From: Deltaproteobacteria bacterium
GTDB taxonomy: Bacteria > Myxococcota_A > Polyangia > Haliangiales > Haliangiaceae
Reading direction: 5' to 3'
Assembly: GCA_021413675.1 (NCBI GenBank)
Contig: JAIOQA010000360.1
Coordinates: forward strand, 1-49,505
DNA length: 49,505 bases
In this document: positions 11,007 to 19,069 of the stretch, one piece after another
Layout: each line of letters starts with the position of its first letter
Numbering within the stretch: position 1 is the first letter of the stretch
Made by a program: the position numbers and the translations under genes
The notes under the pieces: model-generated
Databases searched by the model: none
The model's input: only the letters and a program-made list of their open reading frames with translations
Told to the model about the DNA's origin: nothing

Positions 11007-11438
11007 TCAGGGCAGGAATCGGGAGCGGTCGGCGGCGGTCGGGATGCGGCAGGCGTCGTGACGGCCCCAGATCCGGTAGCGGACCCGCGCCACGAGCCGG
11101 TACGGCAGATCAATGAGGAACGACGGCATCCACTGCACGAAGCGCCCCCATCGCCAGGGGCGCCCGACGTAGCGCGCCGCCTGCAAGATCGCCTTGGTCC
11201 GCAGGTACACGCGGTCGTGATCGATGACGACCACGGTCGAGAGCTCGGTCGGGATGGACGCGTGGCGCGTGCGCAGCGCCGCCGCGGTGTCGCCCTGCAG
11301 CGGCGCGAAGTGGAGCACGCGGTCGGGGTCGCGCGCGATCAGCCACTGCACCGTGCGATCGCACAGCCCGCAGACGCCGTCGTAGAGGACGATCGGGCCG
11401 GTGGGCAACGGGGCGGGGAGCGGGGTGACGGCGACCAT
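11007..11438 (-). CDS. DCC-family (DUF393) thiol-disulfide oxidoreductase-like protein
   Basis: This 143-aa product has the family signature near the N-terminus, IVLYDGVCGLCDR, with a CxxC pair (CGLC) that gives the DCC family its name, then FAPLQGD and the C-terminal Tyr/Arg-rich segment (YRLVARVRYRIWGRHDACRIP). Members are thought to act as small thioredoxin-like redox proteins, though substrates are unknown. ATG 11438 is 33 bp from the divergent gene on the plus strand. The two genes' candidate -10 boxes overlap. Confidence 0.88.
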   Translation of the reverse strand: MVAVTPLPAPLPTGPIVLYDGVCGLCDRTVQWLIARDPDRVLHFAPLQGDTAAALRTRHASIPTELSTVVVIDHDRVYLRTKAILQAARYVGRPWRWGRFVQWMPSFLIDLPYRLVARVRYRIWGRHDACRIPTAADRSRFLP

Positions 11439-11454
11439 GCGGACTCGCGAGCGG

Positions 11455-11464
11455 ATGATACGCT
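11455..11464. promoter_or_regulatory. Overlapping divergent -10 elements
   Basis: TACGCT (11459-11464, plus strand) ends 7 nt before ATG 11472, and TATCAT (complement of 11455-11460) lies 16 nt before ATG 11438 on the minus strand. The two hexamers share two bases, so the two promoters should compete. Confidence 0.4.
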
Positions 11465-11471
11465 GCCTTGG

Positions 11472-12329
11472 ATGAGGCGCACGTCGATCGGGTTGCGGCG
11501 CGGGACGATCGTCGCGCTGCTGGGGCTGGCGCTCGAGGTCCCGGCGCGCGCCGACCTGCCGCCCGAGCTGGCGAGCGCCTGCGGCGACGCGGTCAAGGGC
11601 GCGCGGGCGGCGCGCGTGGTCGGGCGGACCCAGGGCGAGACGATTTATCTGGTCACGGCGAAGGCCGGCGCGCGGCTGTACTCGGTGACCGGCGGCAACG
11701 AAGATCCGTGCGGCCTGCCGCCGGTGTGCACCGCGTTCGACGCGCGCGCGCTGGCGACCGCGCGCGGCAAGCTCCAGGCGAGCGGCGCCGCGGCGAGCGC
11801 GCAGGTCGTCGCGGCCCAGGCGTGTCGCGAGGATGCGTGCCCGCGGCTGCTCGTCGTGCAGACCGGCAGCGGGCTGCGCAACGTGGCCGGCGCGATCCGC
11901 GTGCCCGACGGCTGCGAGCCGCGCCTGCGCACCCTCGCGCTCGATCGCCGCCACGACGCCGTGCACCTGATGTGCAGCACCTCGGCGGGCGCCGGCGACA
12001 TCCAGGCGCACCTCGTGTACCGCGTCGCCGATGCGCTGCTCGTGAACCTGCTGTCGTTCGACGGCGGCTCGACCCAGCTCGTGTCACCGTCCGAGCGCGC
12101 CGATGGTGCCTGCACGATCGGGCCGGTCGGCGCGATCGCGATCACGAAGATCGATGGCGCGCCCGCGTGGCGCGTCACCCGCGCGCCCGACGCCGGCCAG
12201 AGCGGCGCGAGCTGCAAGCAGCAGCGCGCGATCGAGGAGGATCTCCGCTGGGACGCGAAGGCCGGCGCGTTCGATCCGATCGGCGCGCCGCGGCCCCTCG
12301 AGCGCGACACCTGCGACTGCCGGCGGTAG
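11472..12329 (+). CDS. Secreted protein of unknown function, Cys-rich
   Basis: The 285-aa product begins with a twin-basic N-terminus and hydrophobic segment (GTIVALLGLALEVPARA) followed by a likely signal-peptidase I site, so it should be exported. The mature part contains about a dozen cysteines, often paired (CGLPPVC, CREDAC, DTCDC), suggesting disulfides. I do not recognise the family. There is no Shine-Dalgarno sequence; a TACGCT 7 nt upstream suggests a leaderless transcript. It converges with the RAYT gene with an 8-nt gap. Confidence 0.72.
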   Translation: MRRTSIGLRRGTIVALLGLALEVPARADLPPELASACGDAVKGARAARVVGRTQGETIYLVTAKAGARLYSVTGGNEDPCGLPPVCTAFDARALATARGKLQASGAAASAQVVAAQACREDACPRLLVVQTGSGLRNVAGAIRVPDGCEPRLRTLALDRRHDAVHLMCSTSAGAGDIQAHLVYRVADALLVNLLSFDGGSTQLVSPSERADGACTIGPVGAIAITKIDGAPAWRVTRAPDAGQSGASCKQQRAIEEDLRWDAKAGAFDPIGAPRPLERDTCDCRR

Positions 12330-12337
12330 GTGCGCGA

Positions 12338-13009
12338 TCAGAGCTGGCCCGGTCGCGCGTGCGGTGCGATCGGCCCGTAGCGGCGCCAGCCGTGGGTGAG
12401 GTGCCAGGTCGTCGGCATCACGACCGGCACGAACTCCAGATGCGTGCGCCGCGGGTTGTTCGCCCAGCCATCGAACGCGCGCGCCGACGCGAACGGATCG
12501 AACGCGAGGGTGCGCGAGGTGGAGTCTTCGCGATGCCGCCGCCAGTTGTTCAGCACGTACGCGAGCGCGTTATGCACCTCGCGCAATGAGGCCAGCGGCC
12601 GCGGGTGATAGCGATCCGCGAAGACGCCACCGCGGCGGCGGGTGGCCGCGTTGAAGCGCCGCGCGCACGCGATCTGGAAGCCCTGCATCCCGCGCGCGAG
12701 GGAGAGGTGGCTGTCCGCCTCGACGATCAAGTGGACGTGGTTGCCCTGCACCGAAACGTGGCAGATGCGGAAGTCGCTGCGCCGGCACGTGATCGCGAGG
12801 CCGTGCCGGACCGCCAGCCAGCCTGCGCGCCGGCGGAGCTTGAGGCCGGGATGCGCGCGGATCACGACGTGCAACGGATGGCGCGGGTCGATCGTGGGCC
12901 GTACGCGATGCGGCTCGCTCGGCCGCGGGCCGCGGGCCTTCCGCCCGGCGCCCGGACGCCTGCCCCCGTGGGTGCGCCACGGCAGCTCTTGTTGCGCGAC
13001 TCGTCTCAT
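12338..13009 (-). CDS. REP-associated tyrosine transposase-like protein (Y1_Tnp, RAYT)
   Basis: The 223-aa product belongs to the HUH single-strand transposases related to IS200/IS605 TnpA. The HUH motif is HVH at residues 91-93 (VQGNHVHLIVEA) and the likely nucleophile is Y151 (ALAYVLNN). A basic N-terminal extension (GGRRPGAGRKARG) is typical of the myxobacterial versions. ATG 13009 was chosen because a good promoter ends about 15 nt upstream. RAYTs are usually single-copy, domesticated and linked to dispersed hairpin repeats rather than self-mobile. No flanking inverted repeats of an insertion sequence were seen, but a small GGGCT-CA-AGCCC hairpin lies upstream. Confidence 0.85.
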   Translation of the reverse strand: MRRVAQQELPWRTHGGRRPGAGRKARGPRPSEPHRVRPTIDPRHPLHVVIRAHPGLKLRRRAGWLAVRHGLAITCRRSDFRICHVSVQGNHVHLIVEADSHLSLARGMQGFQIACARRFNAATRRRGGVFADRYHPRPLASLREVHNALAYVLNNWRRHREDSTSRTLAFDPFASARAFDGWANNPRRTHLEFVPVVMPTTWHLTHGWRRYGPIAPHARPGQL

Positions 13010-13024
13010 CTTGACTGCGCCGAT

Positions 13025-13053
13025 ATAATACACGAACGACATCTGGGGCTCAA
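13025..13053 (-). promoter_or_regulatory. Sigma70-type promoter of the RAYT gene
   Basis: On the minus strand TTGAGC (13053-13048) and TATTAT (13030-13025) are separated by 17 bp. This is the best consensus promoter in the window. The -35 lies in a short hairpin (GGGCT-CA-AGCCC, 13046-13057). Confidence 0.6.
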
Positions 13054-13068
13054 GCCCGACCTTCGACC

Positions 13069-13078
13069 GGGGGGGGGG
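13069..13078 (+). repeat. Run of ten G
   Basis: A (G)10 homopolymer lies between the RAYT promoter and the transposase remnant. Its length may be uncertain in the assembly. Confidence 0.8.
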
Positions 13079-13140
13079 ACAGCCCTGATACATCCTTGCG
13101 CTTCCCATCGACGTGATGCCGCGTGCGATGCGCGAGGTCG

Positions 13141-13440
13141 ACAGCGGCGTGCTTCAAGGGCTGGTTCGAGACGCGCGATGGCGCGCGCTGCTACCCCTTG
13201 CGCTCCGCGACGCGGTCGGTCGCTTCCTGCTCTGCTGCGAAGCGCTCGTAAAGCCCGACGGCGCGCAGGGTCCGGCGCATCCTCGACTCGGCGTTCCTCG
13301 AGTTCGGGCTGCCGCGCGCGATTCGCTCCGACGGTGGGCCGCCCTTCGCCTCGACCGGTCCGGCGCGCCTGACCGAGCTCTCGATGTGGCTCCTGCACCT
13401 CGGCATCAAGGTCGAGATCATCGCCCCAGGCCGAGCCCCG
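13141..13440 (+). pseudogene. Decayed IS481-like transposase (integrase core) fragment
   Basis: Three reading frames in succession give pieces of an rve/DDE integrase core. The first reads CFKGWFETRDGARCYPL (about 13150-13200), the second VGRFLLCCEALVKPDGAQ (about 13215-13268), and the third ILDSAFLEFGLPRAIRSDGGPPFAS with LLHLGIKVEIIAPGR (about 13280-13435). This order matches the catalytic core of IS481-type transposases. At least two frameshifts are needed, and the homology ends abruptly after IIAPGR, so both ends are missing. It is a dead relic directly upstream of the three-gene nuclease/ATPase cassette. Confidence 0.75.
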
Positions 13441-13587
13441 CCCGGTGTTCGAGCCCGTGCCCGACTCCGGGGGCGGCGGCGCCAGACTCCCGTCGGGAAT
13501 GCCCGCGACCCGAGCATGCCGCGCGGCGCGGGAGTGCGCTGCAGGATGTCGCAGCGTGAGGCCCCCCGTGCGCCCGGGCGGATCGCG

Positions 13588-13593
13588 TATCGT
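13588..13593 (+). promoter_or_regulatory. Candidate -10 for the nuclease/ATPase cassette
   Basis: TATCGT ends 6 nt before ATG 13600, which lacks a Shine-Dalgarno sequence. This suggests a leaderless mRNA for the first gene of the cassette. No convincing -35. Confidence 0.4.
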
Positions 13594-13599
13594 CCGGGC

Positions 13600-14391
13600 A
13601 TGCGTGGCCCGGGGGGATCCAGCGAGGCGATGCGCGCGCTGGTGAGGCACCAGTGGGTGCGCGAGCACGGGACGCCGCGGCTCTCGGTGCTGGTCGGCGA
13701 GGCGCGGGCGGCGCGCGCGCTGTGGTCGGAGTGGATCACGCTGACGGGGCGCGACGCGCGCCCGATCGTCCTGGTGCCGGCGAGCGCGACCCGCGACGCC
13801 ATCGCGGCGGTCGTGCAGGCTGCGATCGGCGCGGCCGCGCGCGCGCCGAGGTTGCCGAGCGCGCTGGCGCTGCGACCGACGGCGCTCGCGCGGTTCGCGC
13901 GCGATCGCGATGACCGCTGGGCCGCCGTGATCGACGAGGGGCGGATCGATCTGGCGGCGTCGCGCGCATCTGCCGCACGCGCGACCGCAGCGCGCGCGCC
14001 GCGCCCCGCGACCACCGCTCGCGCGCGCAGCCTCGCCGAGCTCACGCTGTTCGAGGCGCTCGAGGCGACCGCAGCCACCGCCGGGCGGTTCGCGCTCAAC
14101 CAGCGGGTGCCGGTGCGCTTCGGGCCCGGCGATCTGGAGATCGATCTCGTCGATCTGCGCGCCCGGGTCGCGATCGAGGTCGATGGCTTTCATCACTTCG
14201 GCGACCCGGATCGCTACCGGACCGATCGCAAGAAGGACCTGCTGCTGCAGAGCCAGGGCTTCCTGGTCGTGCGGGTCCTCGCCGAGGACGTGCACGCCGA
14301 TCCGCGCGCCGCGGTGAACGCGGTGTGCGAGGCGCTGGCCCACGTGCAGCGGCGCGAGGCGCGCGAGGCGCGCGCGAAGGAGACCCGATGA
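13600..14391 (+). CDS. DUF559-type PD-(D/E)XK endonuclease
   Basis: This 263-aa protein carries a C-terminal nuclease fold of the DUF559/Vsr-like type: E147 in LAELTLFEAL, D182 in LEIDLVD, E193/D195 in VAIEVDGFHH, a basic segment DRYRTDRKKDLLLQ, and the closing strand QGFLVVRVLAEDV. The catalytic residues appear intact, so it should be an active nuclease. The N-terminal 120 residues match nothing I know and may sense DNA or a partner. The start ATG 13600 fits a -10 six nt upstream; ATG 13630 (after AGCGAGG) is an alternative. Its stop overlaps the next start (ATGA), so it is translationally coupled to the next two genes. Confidence 0.85.
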   Translation: MRGPGGSSEAMRALVRHQWVREHGTPRLSVLVGEARAARALWSEWITLTGRDARPIVLVPASATRDAIAAVVQAAIGAAARAPRLPSALALRPTALARFARDRDDRWAAVIDEGRIDLAASRASAARATAARAPRPATTARARSLAELTLFEALEATAATAGRFALNQRVPVRFGPGDLEIDLVDLRARVAIEVDGFHHFGDPDRYRTDRKKDLLLQSQGFLVVRVLAEDVHADPRAAVNAVCEALAHVQRREAREARAKETR

Positions 14392-15380
14392 CCACGCCGA
14401 CCACGACCGGAACGACGGACGATCGCCTCGACCTGCTCGTGGCGCTGCGCGCCGGGCTCGGCAAGAAGCCGCCGAGCGATCGCGAGCTCGCGCAGGCGCT
14501 GCGCGGGTACGCGCCGACGACTGACGACGACGCCGCGTGGGCCGCCGCGGTCCGGGCCGCCCGCGCGCGCGTCACCGCCGCCACGCCTGACGTCGCGCTC
14601 GCCGCGCGTCGCGCCGCGGAGGCGCTGGGGATCGATCCGCCGGTGAAGTGGGCGTCGGTGAGCGACGGGATCACGCCGGCGCTGGCCCTGGGCATCGCGC
14701 CCCGCGACGCCGCGGCGCGCAAGCGCCTCGGCGCAGAGGATGGCCTCGCGGCGGCGATCGTCGGACGCGCCCACGGGTTGTGGAGCGAGGGCGCGCCGCC
14801 GTCCGCGAGCGCGATCGCCGCCGCGGTCGTGTGGCGGCAACTCGGCCTCGCCGGCAAGCCCAAGCCCACGCCGCCCGAGGTCCGCGCGCACTTCCTCGGC
14901 CAGCTGATCGATCAGGCGCGGCTCGAGCCGAAGCGCGCGCTGCGGCAGGTCGCGGTGCGGGCGATCGGCGAGGTGCGCTCCGACAGCCGCGCGCTGCGCG
15001 AGGCGCTCAACCGCCGCTGGCTGCGCGGCGCGACCTGGGAGGCGCCGCGCTCGAACCACACGCCCGCCGCGCCCGCCGCGCCCGCCGCCGGCGACGCCGA
15101 CGCGCTCCTCGCCGAGGTCCGCCGCGTCCTCGACGATCCGGCGACCCCGCGCTGGGGCGATCGCAAGGTGTTCATCACGGTCGCGTGGCGCGCGCTGCCG
15201 CCCGCCACGCGGCCGACGCTCGAGGCCTTCAAGCAGCGCCTGGTCGCGGCCCATCGCGCGGGCGCGCTCGAGCTGGCGCGCGCCGATCTCACCGCCGCCA
15301 TGCCGGCCGATGAGCTCGCCGCCTCGGCCACGCATCACCTCGAGGCGACCTACCACTTCATCGTGCGGGAGGCGTCGTGA
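14388..15380 (+). CDS. Unknown protein of the nuclease/ATPase cassette
   Basis: This 330-aa product starts at ATG 14388 (AAGGAG 6 nt upstream), overlapping the nuclease stop by 4 nt, and its own stop overlaps the ATPase start (GTGA). It is mostly alpha-helical, with many Arg/Ala helices. An Ala/Pro linker at about 225-235 separates an N-terminal part from an 85-residue C-terminal domain (KVFITVAWRALPP, LEAFKQRLVAAHRAGALELARADL, HHLEATYHFIVRE). The spacing of the last helices and strands resembles a winged helix, which would suit DNA or adaptor binding. No enzyme motif is visible. Coupling on both sides argues for a stoichiometric complex with the nuclease and the ATPase. Confidence 0.75.
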   Translation: MTTPTTTGTTDDRLDLLVALRAGLGKKPPSDRELAQALRGYAPTTDDDAAWAAAVRAARARVTAATPDVALAARRAAEALGIDPPVKWASVSDGITPALALGIAPRDAAARKRLGAEDGLAAAIVGRAHGLWSEGAPPSASAIAAAVVWRQLGLAGKPKPTPPEVRAHFLGQLIDQARLEPKRALRQVAVRAIGEVRSDSRALREALNRRWLRGATWEAPRSNHTPAAPAAPAAGDADALLAEVRRVLDDPATPRWGDRKVFITVAWRALPPATRPTLEAFKQRLVAAHRAGALELARADLTAAMPADELAASATHHLEATYHFIVREAS

Positions 15381-18300
15381 GCCCGATCGAGACCCTCGAC
15401 GCCGGCGAGCTCGAGGCCTGGGCCAACAGCTCCGCCGACGCGCTCAACGCGAGCCTGCCGACCGCGACCCGCGACGAGCTGCTGGCGGCGCTGCGCAAGG
15501 ACGCCGACTCGCCGAAGGCGTCGTTCCGCGCGCTCGCGACGCTCGCGCTTCTCGACGATTGCCTCGCGGTCGCGCACCTCGCGATCGAGGCCGACGGCGT
15601 CGTCGACGCGGTCGAGATCACGCGCGCCCGGCCGCTCGCGACCGCGGCGGCGCGGCGCTACTTCACGCACCTCGCGCGCTACGAGGCCTTCGGCGAGCTC
15701 GAGAGCCACGCCGACGCGGCGGCGTTCCTGCGCTACCACGCGCTCGACGATCAACCGTTCGGCAACCGCCACGCCGCGCGCTGGCGCGGGCTCGCGTTGT
15801 GCCAGCGCGCCGCCGCGCACGCCCAGAACCCGGAGCTGGTGCGCACCCACGAGCGCACGCTCGCGCGCGTGATGGAGGCGGTGTTCGCGGGCCGCGCGTC
15901 GGCGAGCGAGAACGCGGCCCGCAAGCGGCTGCGCGCGCTGTTCGAGGCCGGCGGCCAGCCCGGCGTCGATCCTCGGGTCGTCGCGTTCTGCCGCGCCGAT
16001 GGGCCCGAGGTGTTCTCGTCGGTCGCGCACGGCGCGCAGATCTTCGAGCGCGATCCGCTCGACGTCGAGACGATCCACGGCGAGGCGCGCGCGGTGTTCC
16101 AGACCCAGCTCGAGCACGCGATCACGCCGGCGCGCCACGGCGTCGGCCACGGGCGCACGCTGCTCGTGCTCGGCACCGCCGGCAGCGGCAAGACCCACCT
16201 GCTGCGCGCGCTGCGCGCGAGCGTCCACCAGCAGCGCCTCGGCTACGTCGGCTACCTGCAGATGACCTCCGACGTCGGCGACTACGGCCGCTACGTCCTC
16301 GCCAAGCTGATCGACTCGCTCGAGCGCCCGTACGACGCACCCGAGCTCGCGGACTCGAGCCTGCTGTACCTGTCGTCGGGCCTCGCCGAGCACGACGGCG
16401 CGATCAGCCCGGCCGATCTCGCGACGCTGCGCGAGGGCGAGCTCGCGACCGAGGCCCTGCCCGCCTTCGTCGGCCGGCTCGTCGATCAGCTGGTCCGCAC
16501 CGAGACCCTCGCCGGCGTCGACACCGATCTGGTGCAGGCGCTCCTGCTGCTGCAGCGCCGCGACGCCGCGACCCAGCGCCGCGTGTCGAAGTTCCTGCGC
16601 TGCGAGCCGCTCACGAGCTACGAGCAGGGCCTGCTCGGCGGGCTGGCCGGGCGCACGGCACCCGAGGATCCCGATCGCACGATCCGCGAGCTCGGCCGCC
16701 TGATGTTCGACCTGCAGATGCAGGCGCTGGTGCTGCTGGTCGATCAGATCGAGGACACGATCACCGACGATCGCGGCCACCAGCGGGTGCAGAAGGCGGT
16801 CGACGTGCTGCGCCGGATCACCGACGCGATCCCATCGGCGGTCGTGGTGATCGCGTGCCTCGAGGACGTCTACGACGCGATCAAGCCCAAGCTCACGCAG
16901 TCGGTGGTCGATCGCCTCGAGCGAGATCCCGCGCCGACCCGGCTGACCGCGCGCCGCAGCCGCGCCGAGATCGAGGAGATGCTGGTCGCGCGCCTCGATT
17001 TTCTCTACGACTCGCTGGGCGCGACCTGGCGCGCGGACGATCCGATCTTCCCGTTCCGCGCCGAGCAGCTCGACGATCGCACCAACCAGCGCGCGCGCGA
17101 CTGCCTCGCGTTCTTCCGGCGCTTCCAGGAGCAGTGCATCCGCGCGGGCGCGATCGAACAGCCGAGCGCCGCGCCGACCGCGCCGCCCGCGCCACCGCCG
17201 TCGACCAGCGACGATCTGTCCCGCGCCTGGAACGACGCGCGCATCCAGCCCGCGACCGCGCCCGACGACGACCTCGGCCTGCTCACGCTGGTCGCGCGCG
17301 GCGTCGCGGCCTGCGCCGTCGAGCTCGACGCGCCGCTCGAGACCGCGCTCGAGCAGCGCGCCGGCCGACCGCGGCTGACGATCAGCTCGCCGAGCCGCGC
17401 GATGACGCCGCGCGTACTCGAGGTCTGCAACCGCCAGGCGCAGGGCGGCCACCTCGGCAAGCAGCTCGACAGCCTGCGCGGCGGCGCGCAACGCGACACC
17501 GTGCCGGTGGCGCTGCGAACCTCGGACTTCAACTTCAACCCGAAGAGCGTCACCGCGCGCCAGGTCGGCGAGCTGATCGCCGCGGGCGGCCTCGCGCTGG
17601 TCGCCGACGAGGGCGACCTGCGCGCGATCCTCGCGTTCGAGGCGTTCGCGGCCCGGCACGAGGCCCGCGCCGAGTTCGCGGCGTGGCGGCGTCAGGCGCG
17701 CCCGCTCGCGAGCCTGCCGCTGTTGCGGAGCCTGACCGAGGGCCTGCGCGCGGCGCCCGCGACCGCACCCGCGCCAGCTGCACCGCCACCGCCCGCGCCG
17801 CCGAAGCCCGCGCCCGCGCCGGCGCCGAGCCCTGCACCCGCACCGCACCTGCTGCGCGTCGGCGTCACGCCGACGATCCGCGCCGAGGCAGTCACCATCC
17901 CGCTCGACGAGCTCAAGAAGCACGCCGTGTTCCTCGGCAGCACCGGCAGCGGCAAGACCACGCTCGCGTGCAACGTGATCGAGCAGCTGCTCGAGCGCGG
18001 CATCTCGGTGCTCGTCATCGATCGCAAGGGCGACCTCGCGAAGTACGCGAGCCCGGCCTGGTGGGACGAGGTCCCCGGCGATCCCGTCACCGCGGCCCGC
18101 AAGCGCGCCCTGCGCGCCCGGGTCGACGTCGCGCTGTACACGCCCGGCGACGTCACCGGCCGCCCGCTGCGCATCCCGGTCGTGCCCGCGGGCATGAGCG
18201 AGATGTCGACGCAGGAGCGCGATCAGGTCGCGCACGCCGCCGCCAACGGATTGGCGGCGATGCTCGGATACGGGCGGGGAGAGGCGCAGCGCAAGCGCAT

Positions 18301-19066
18301 CGCGATCCTCAAGAAGGCGATCGAGCTCAACGCCACCGCCGGCGGCGCCACCCTCGAGCACCTGAAGGACACGATCTCGCAGCCCGATCCCGAGCTGCTC
18401 GCGGCGGTCGGCAACCTCACCCGCCATTTCAGCAACCTCGCCGAGGATCTCGACACCCTCGCGATCGAGAAGGGCATGCTGCTGAGTGGCGCCGGCGAGC
18501 CGCTCGACGTCGCCGCGATGCTCACCGCGCCGCCGGGCCGCGCGCGGCTCACGATCATCAGCGCGGTCGCGCTCGGCGACGTCGCGGCGCTGCAGTTCTG
18601 GGTATCGCGGCTCCTGGTCGAGCTCGGCCGCGTGGTCCGCAAGCAGCCCAGCCCCGAGCTGCGCGCGGTCGCGTTCTTCGACGAGGCCGACAGCTACGTC
18701 CCGGCGATGTCGACGCCGCCGACCAAGGAGCCGATGTTCGATCTGCTGCGGCGCGCTCGCTCGGGCGGGCTCGGGATCCTGCTCGGCAGCCAGAACCCCG
18801 GCGACTTCGATTACCGCGCGCGCGACAACATCGCGACCTGGTTCGTCGGCAAGGTCGCCCAGGACCGCGCGATCGAGAAGATGCGCAACCTGATCGCGAC
18901 CTACCCCAACGTCGCCGCGCGCCTCGCCGGCCAGGCGGTCGGGTGCTTCTTCCTGCTGGGCGGGCCGCAGGCGCGCGAGCTGCGCGCCGATCCCTCGCTG
19001 ATGCGCACCGAGCAACTCGCCGAGCGCGAAGTGCTGGCGCTCGCGGCCCTGGGCCGGCCGGCGTAA
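15377..19066 (+). CDS. Giant dual ATPase: TerB-like region, AAA ATPase, HerA/FtsK-like ATPase
   Basis: The 1229-aa product starts at GTG 15377, coupled to the preceding gene. Regions in order: an alpha-helical part (about 55-170) with AIEADGVVDAVEI, reminiscent of the TerB/DUF533 metal-binding motif; a first P-loop GTAGSGKT (266-273) with Walker B LLVDQIED (about 453-460) and helical lid, like the AAA ATPases of DNA-modification-linked restriction systems; a helical middle; a Pro/Ala linker (about 795-820); and a second P-loop GSTGSGKT (854-861) with FFDEAD (about 1100-1105) and a downstream SQNPGDFDYRARDNI segment, as in HerA/FtsK/VirD4 translocases. Both ATPases look intact. The fusion with a DUF559 nuclease partner suggests an ATP-driven DNA translocation and cleavage machine. 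Confidence 0.85.
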   Translation: MSPIETLDAGELEAWANSSADALNASLPTATRDELLAALRKDADSPKASFRALATLALLDDCLAVAHLAIEADGVVDAVEITRARPLATAAARRYFTHLARYEAFGELESHADAAAFLRYHALDDQPFGNRHAARWRGLALCQRAAAHAQNPELVRTHERTLARVMEAVFAGRASASENAARKRLRALFEAGGQPGVDPRVVAFCRADGPEVFSSVAHGAQIFERDPLDVETIHGEARAVFQTQLEHAITPARHGVGHGRTLLVLGTAGSGKTHLLRALRASVHQQRLGYVGYLQMTSDVGDYGRYVLAKLIDSLERPYDAPELADSSLLYLSSGLAEHDGAISPADLATLREGELATEALPAFVGRLVDQLVRTETLAGVDTDLVQALLLLQRRDAATQRRVSKFLRCEPLTSYEQGLLGGLAGRTAPEDPDRTIRELGRLMFDLQMQALVLLVDQIEDTITDDRGHQRVQKAVDVLRRITDAIPSAVVVIACLEDVYDAIKPKLTQSVVDRLERDPAPTRLTARRSRAEIEEMLVARLDFLYDSLGATWRADDPIFPFRAEQLDDRTNQRARDCLAFFRRFQEQCIRAGAIEQPSAAPTAPPAPPPSTSDDLSRAWNDARIQPATAPDDDLGLLTLVARGVAACAVELDAPLETALEQRAGRPRLTISSPSRAMTPRVLEVCNRQAQGGHLGKQLDSLRGGAQRDTVPVALRTSDFNFNPKSVTARQVGELIAAGGLALVADEGDLRAILAFEAFAARHEARAEFAAWRRQARPLASLPLLRSLTEGLRAAPATAPAPAAPPPPAPPKPAPAPAPSPAPAPHLLRVGVTPTIRAEAVTIPLDELKKHAVFLGSTGSGKTTLACNVIEQLLERGISVLVIDRKGDLAKYASPAWWDEVPGDPVTAARKRALRARVDVALYTPGDVTGRPLRIPVVPAGMSEMSTQERDQVAHAAANGLAAMLGYGRGEAQRKRIAILKKAIELNATAGGATLEHLKDTISQPDPELLAAVGNLTRHFSNLAEDLDTLAIEKGMLLSGAGEPLDVAAMLTAPPGRARLTIISAVALGDVAALQFWVSRLLVELGRVVRKQPSPELRAVAFFDEADSYVPAMSTPPTKEPMFDLLRRARSGGLGILLGSQNPGDFDYRARDNIATWFVGKVAQDRAIEKMRNLIATYPNVAARLAGQAVGCFFLLGGPQARELRADPSLMRTEQLAEREVLALAALGRPA

Positions 19067-19069
19067 CGG

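Noticed and set aside
13024..13029. TATAAT on the plus strand as a promoter for the transposase relic
   Set aside because: No -35 at 16-18 bp; the same bases make a well-spaced promoter on the minus strand for the RAYT gene.
13600..19066. Assignment of the cassette to BREX, DISARM or Dnd/Ssp systems
   Set aside because: No methyltransferase, PglZ-type phosphatase, DrmA-type helicase or phosphorothioation genes are present. The ATPases share only general similarity.
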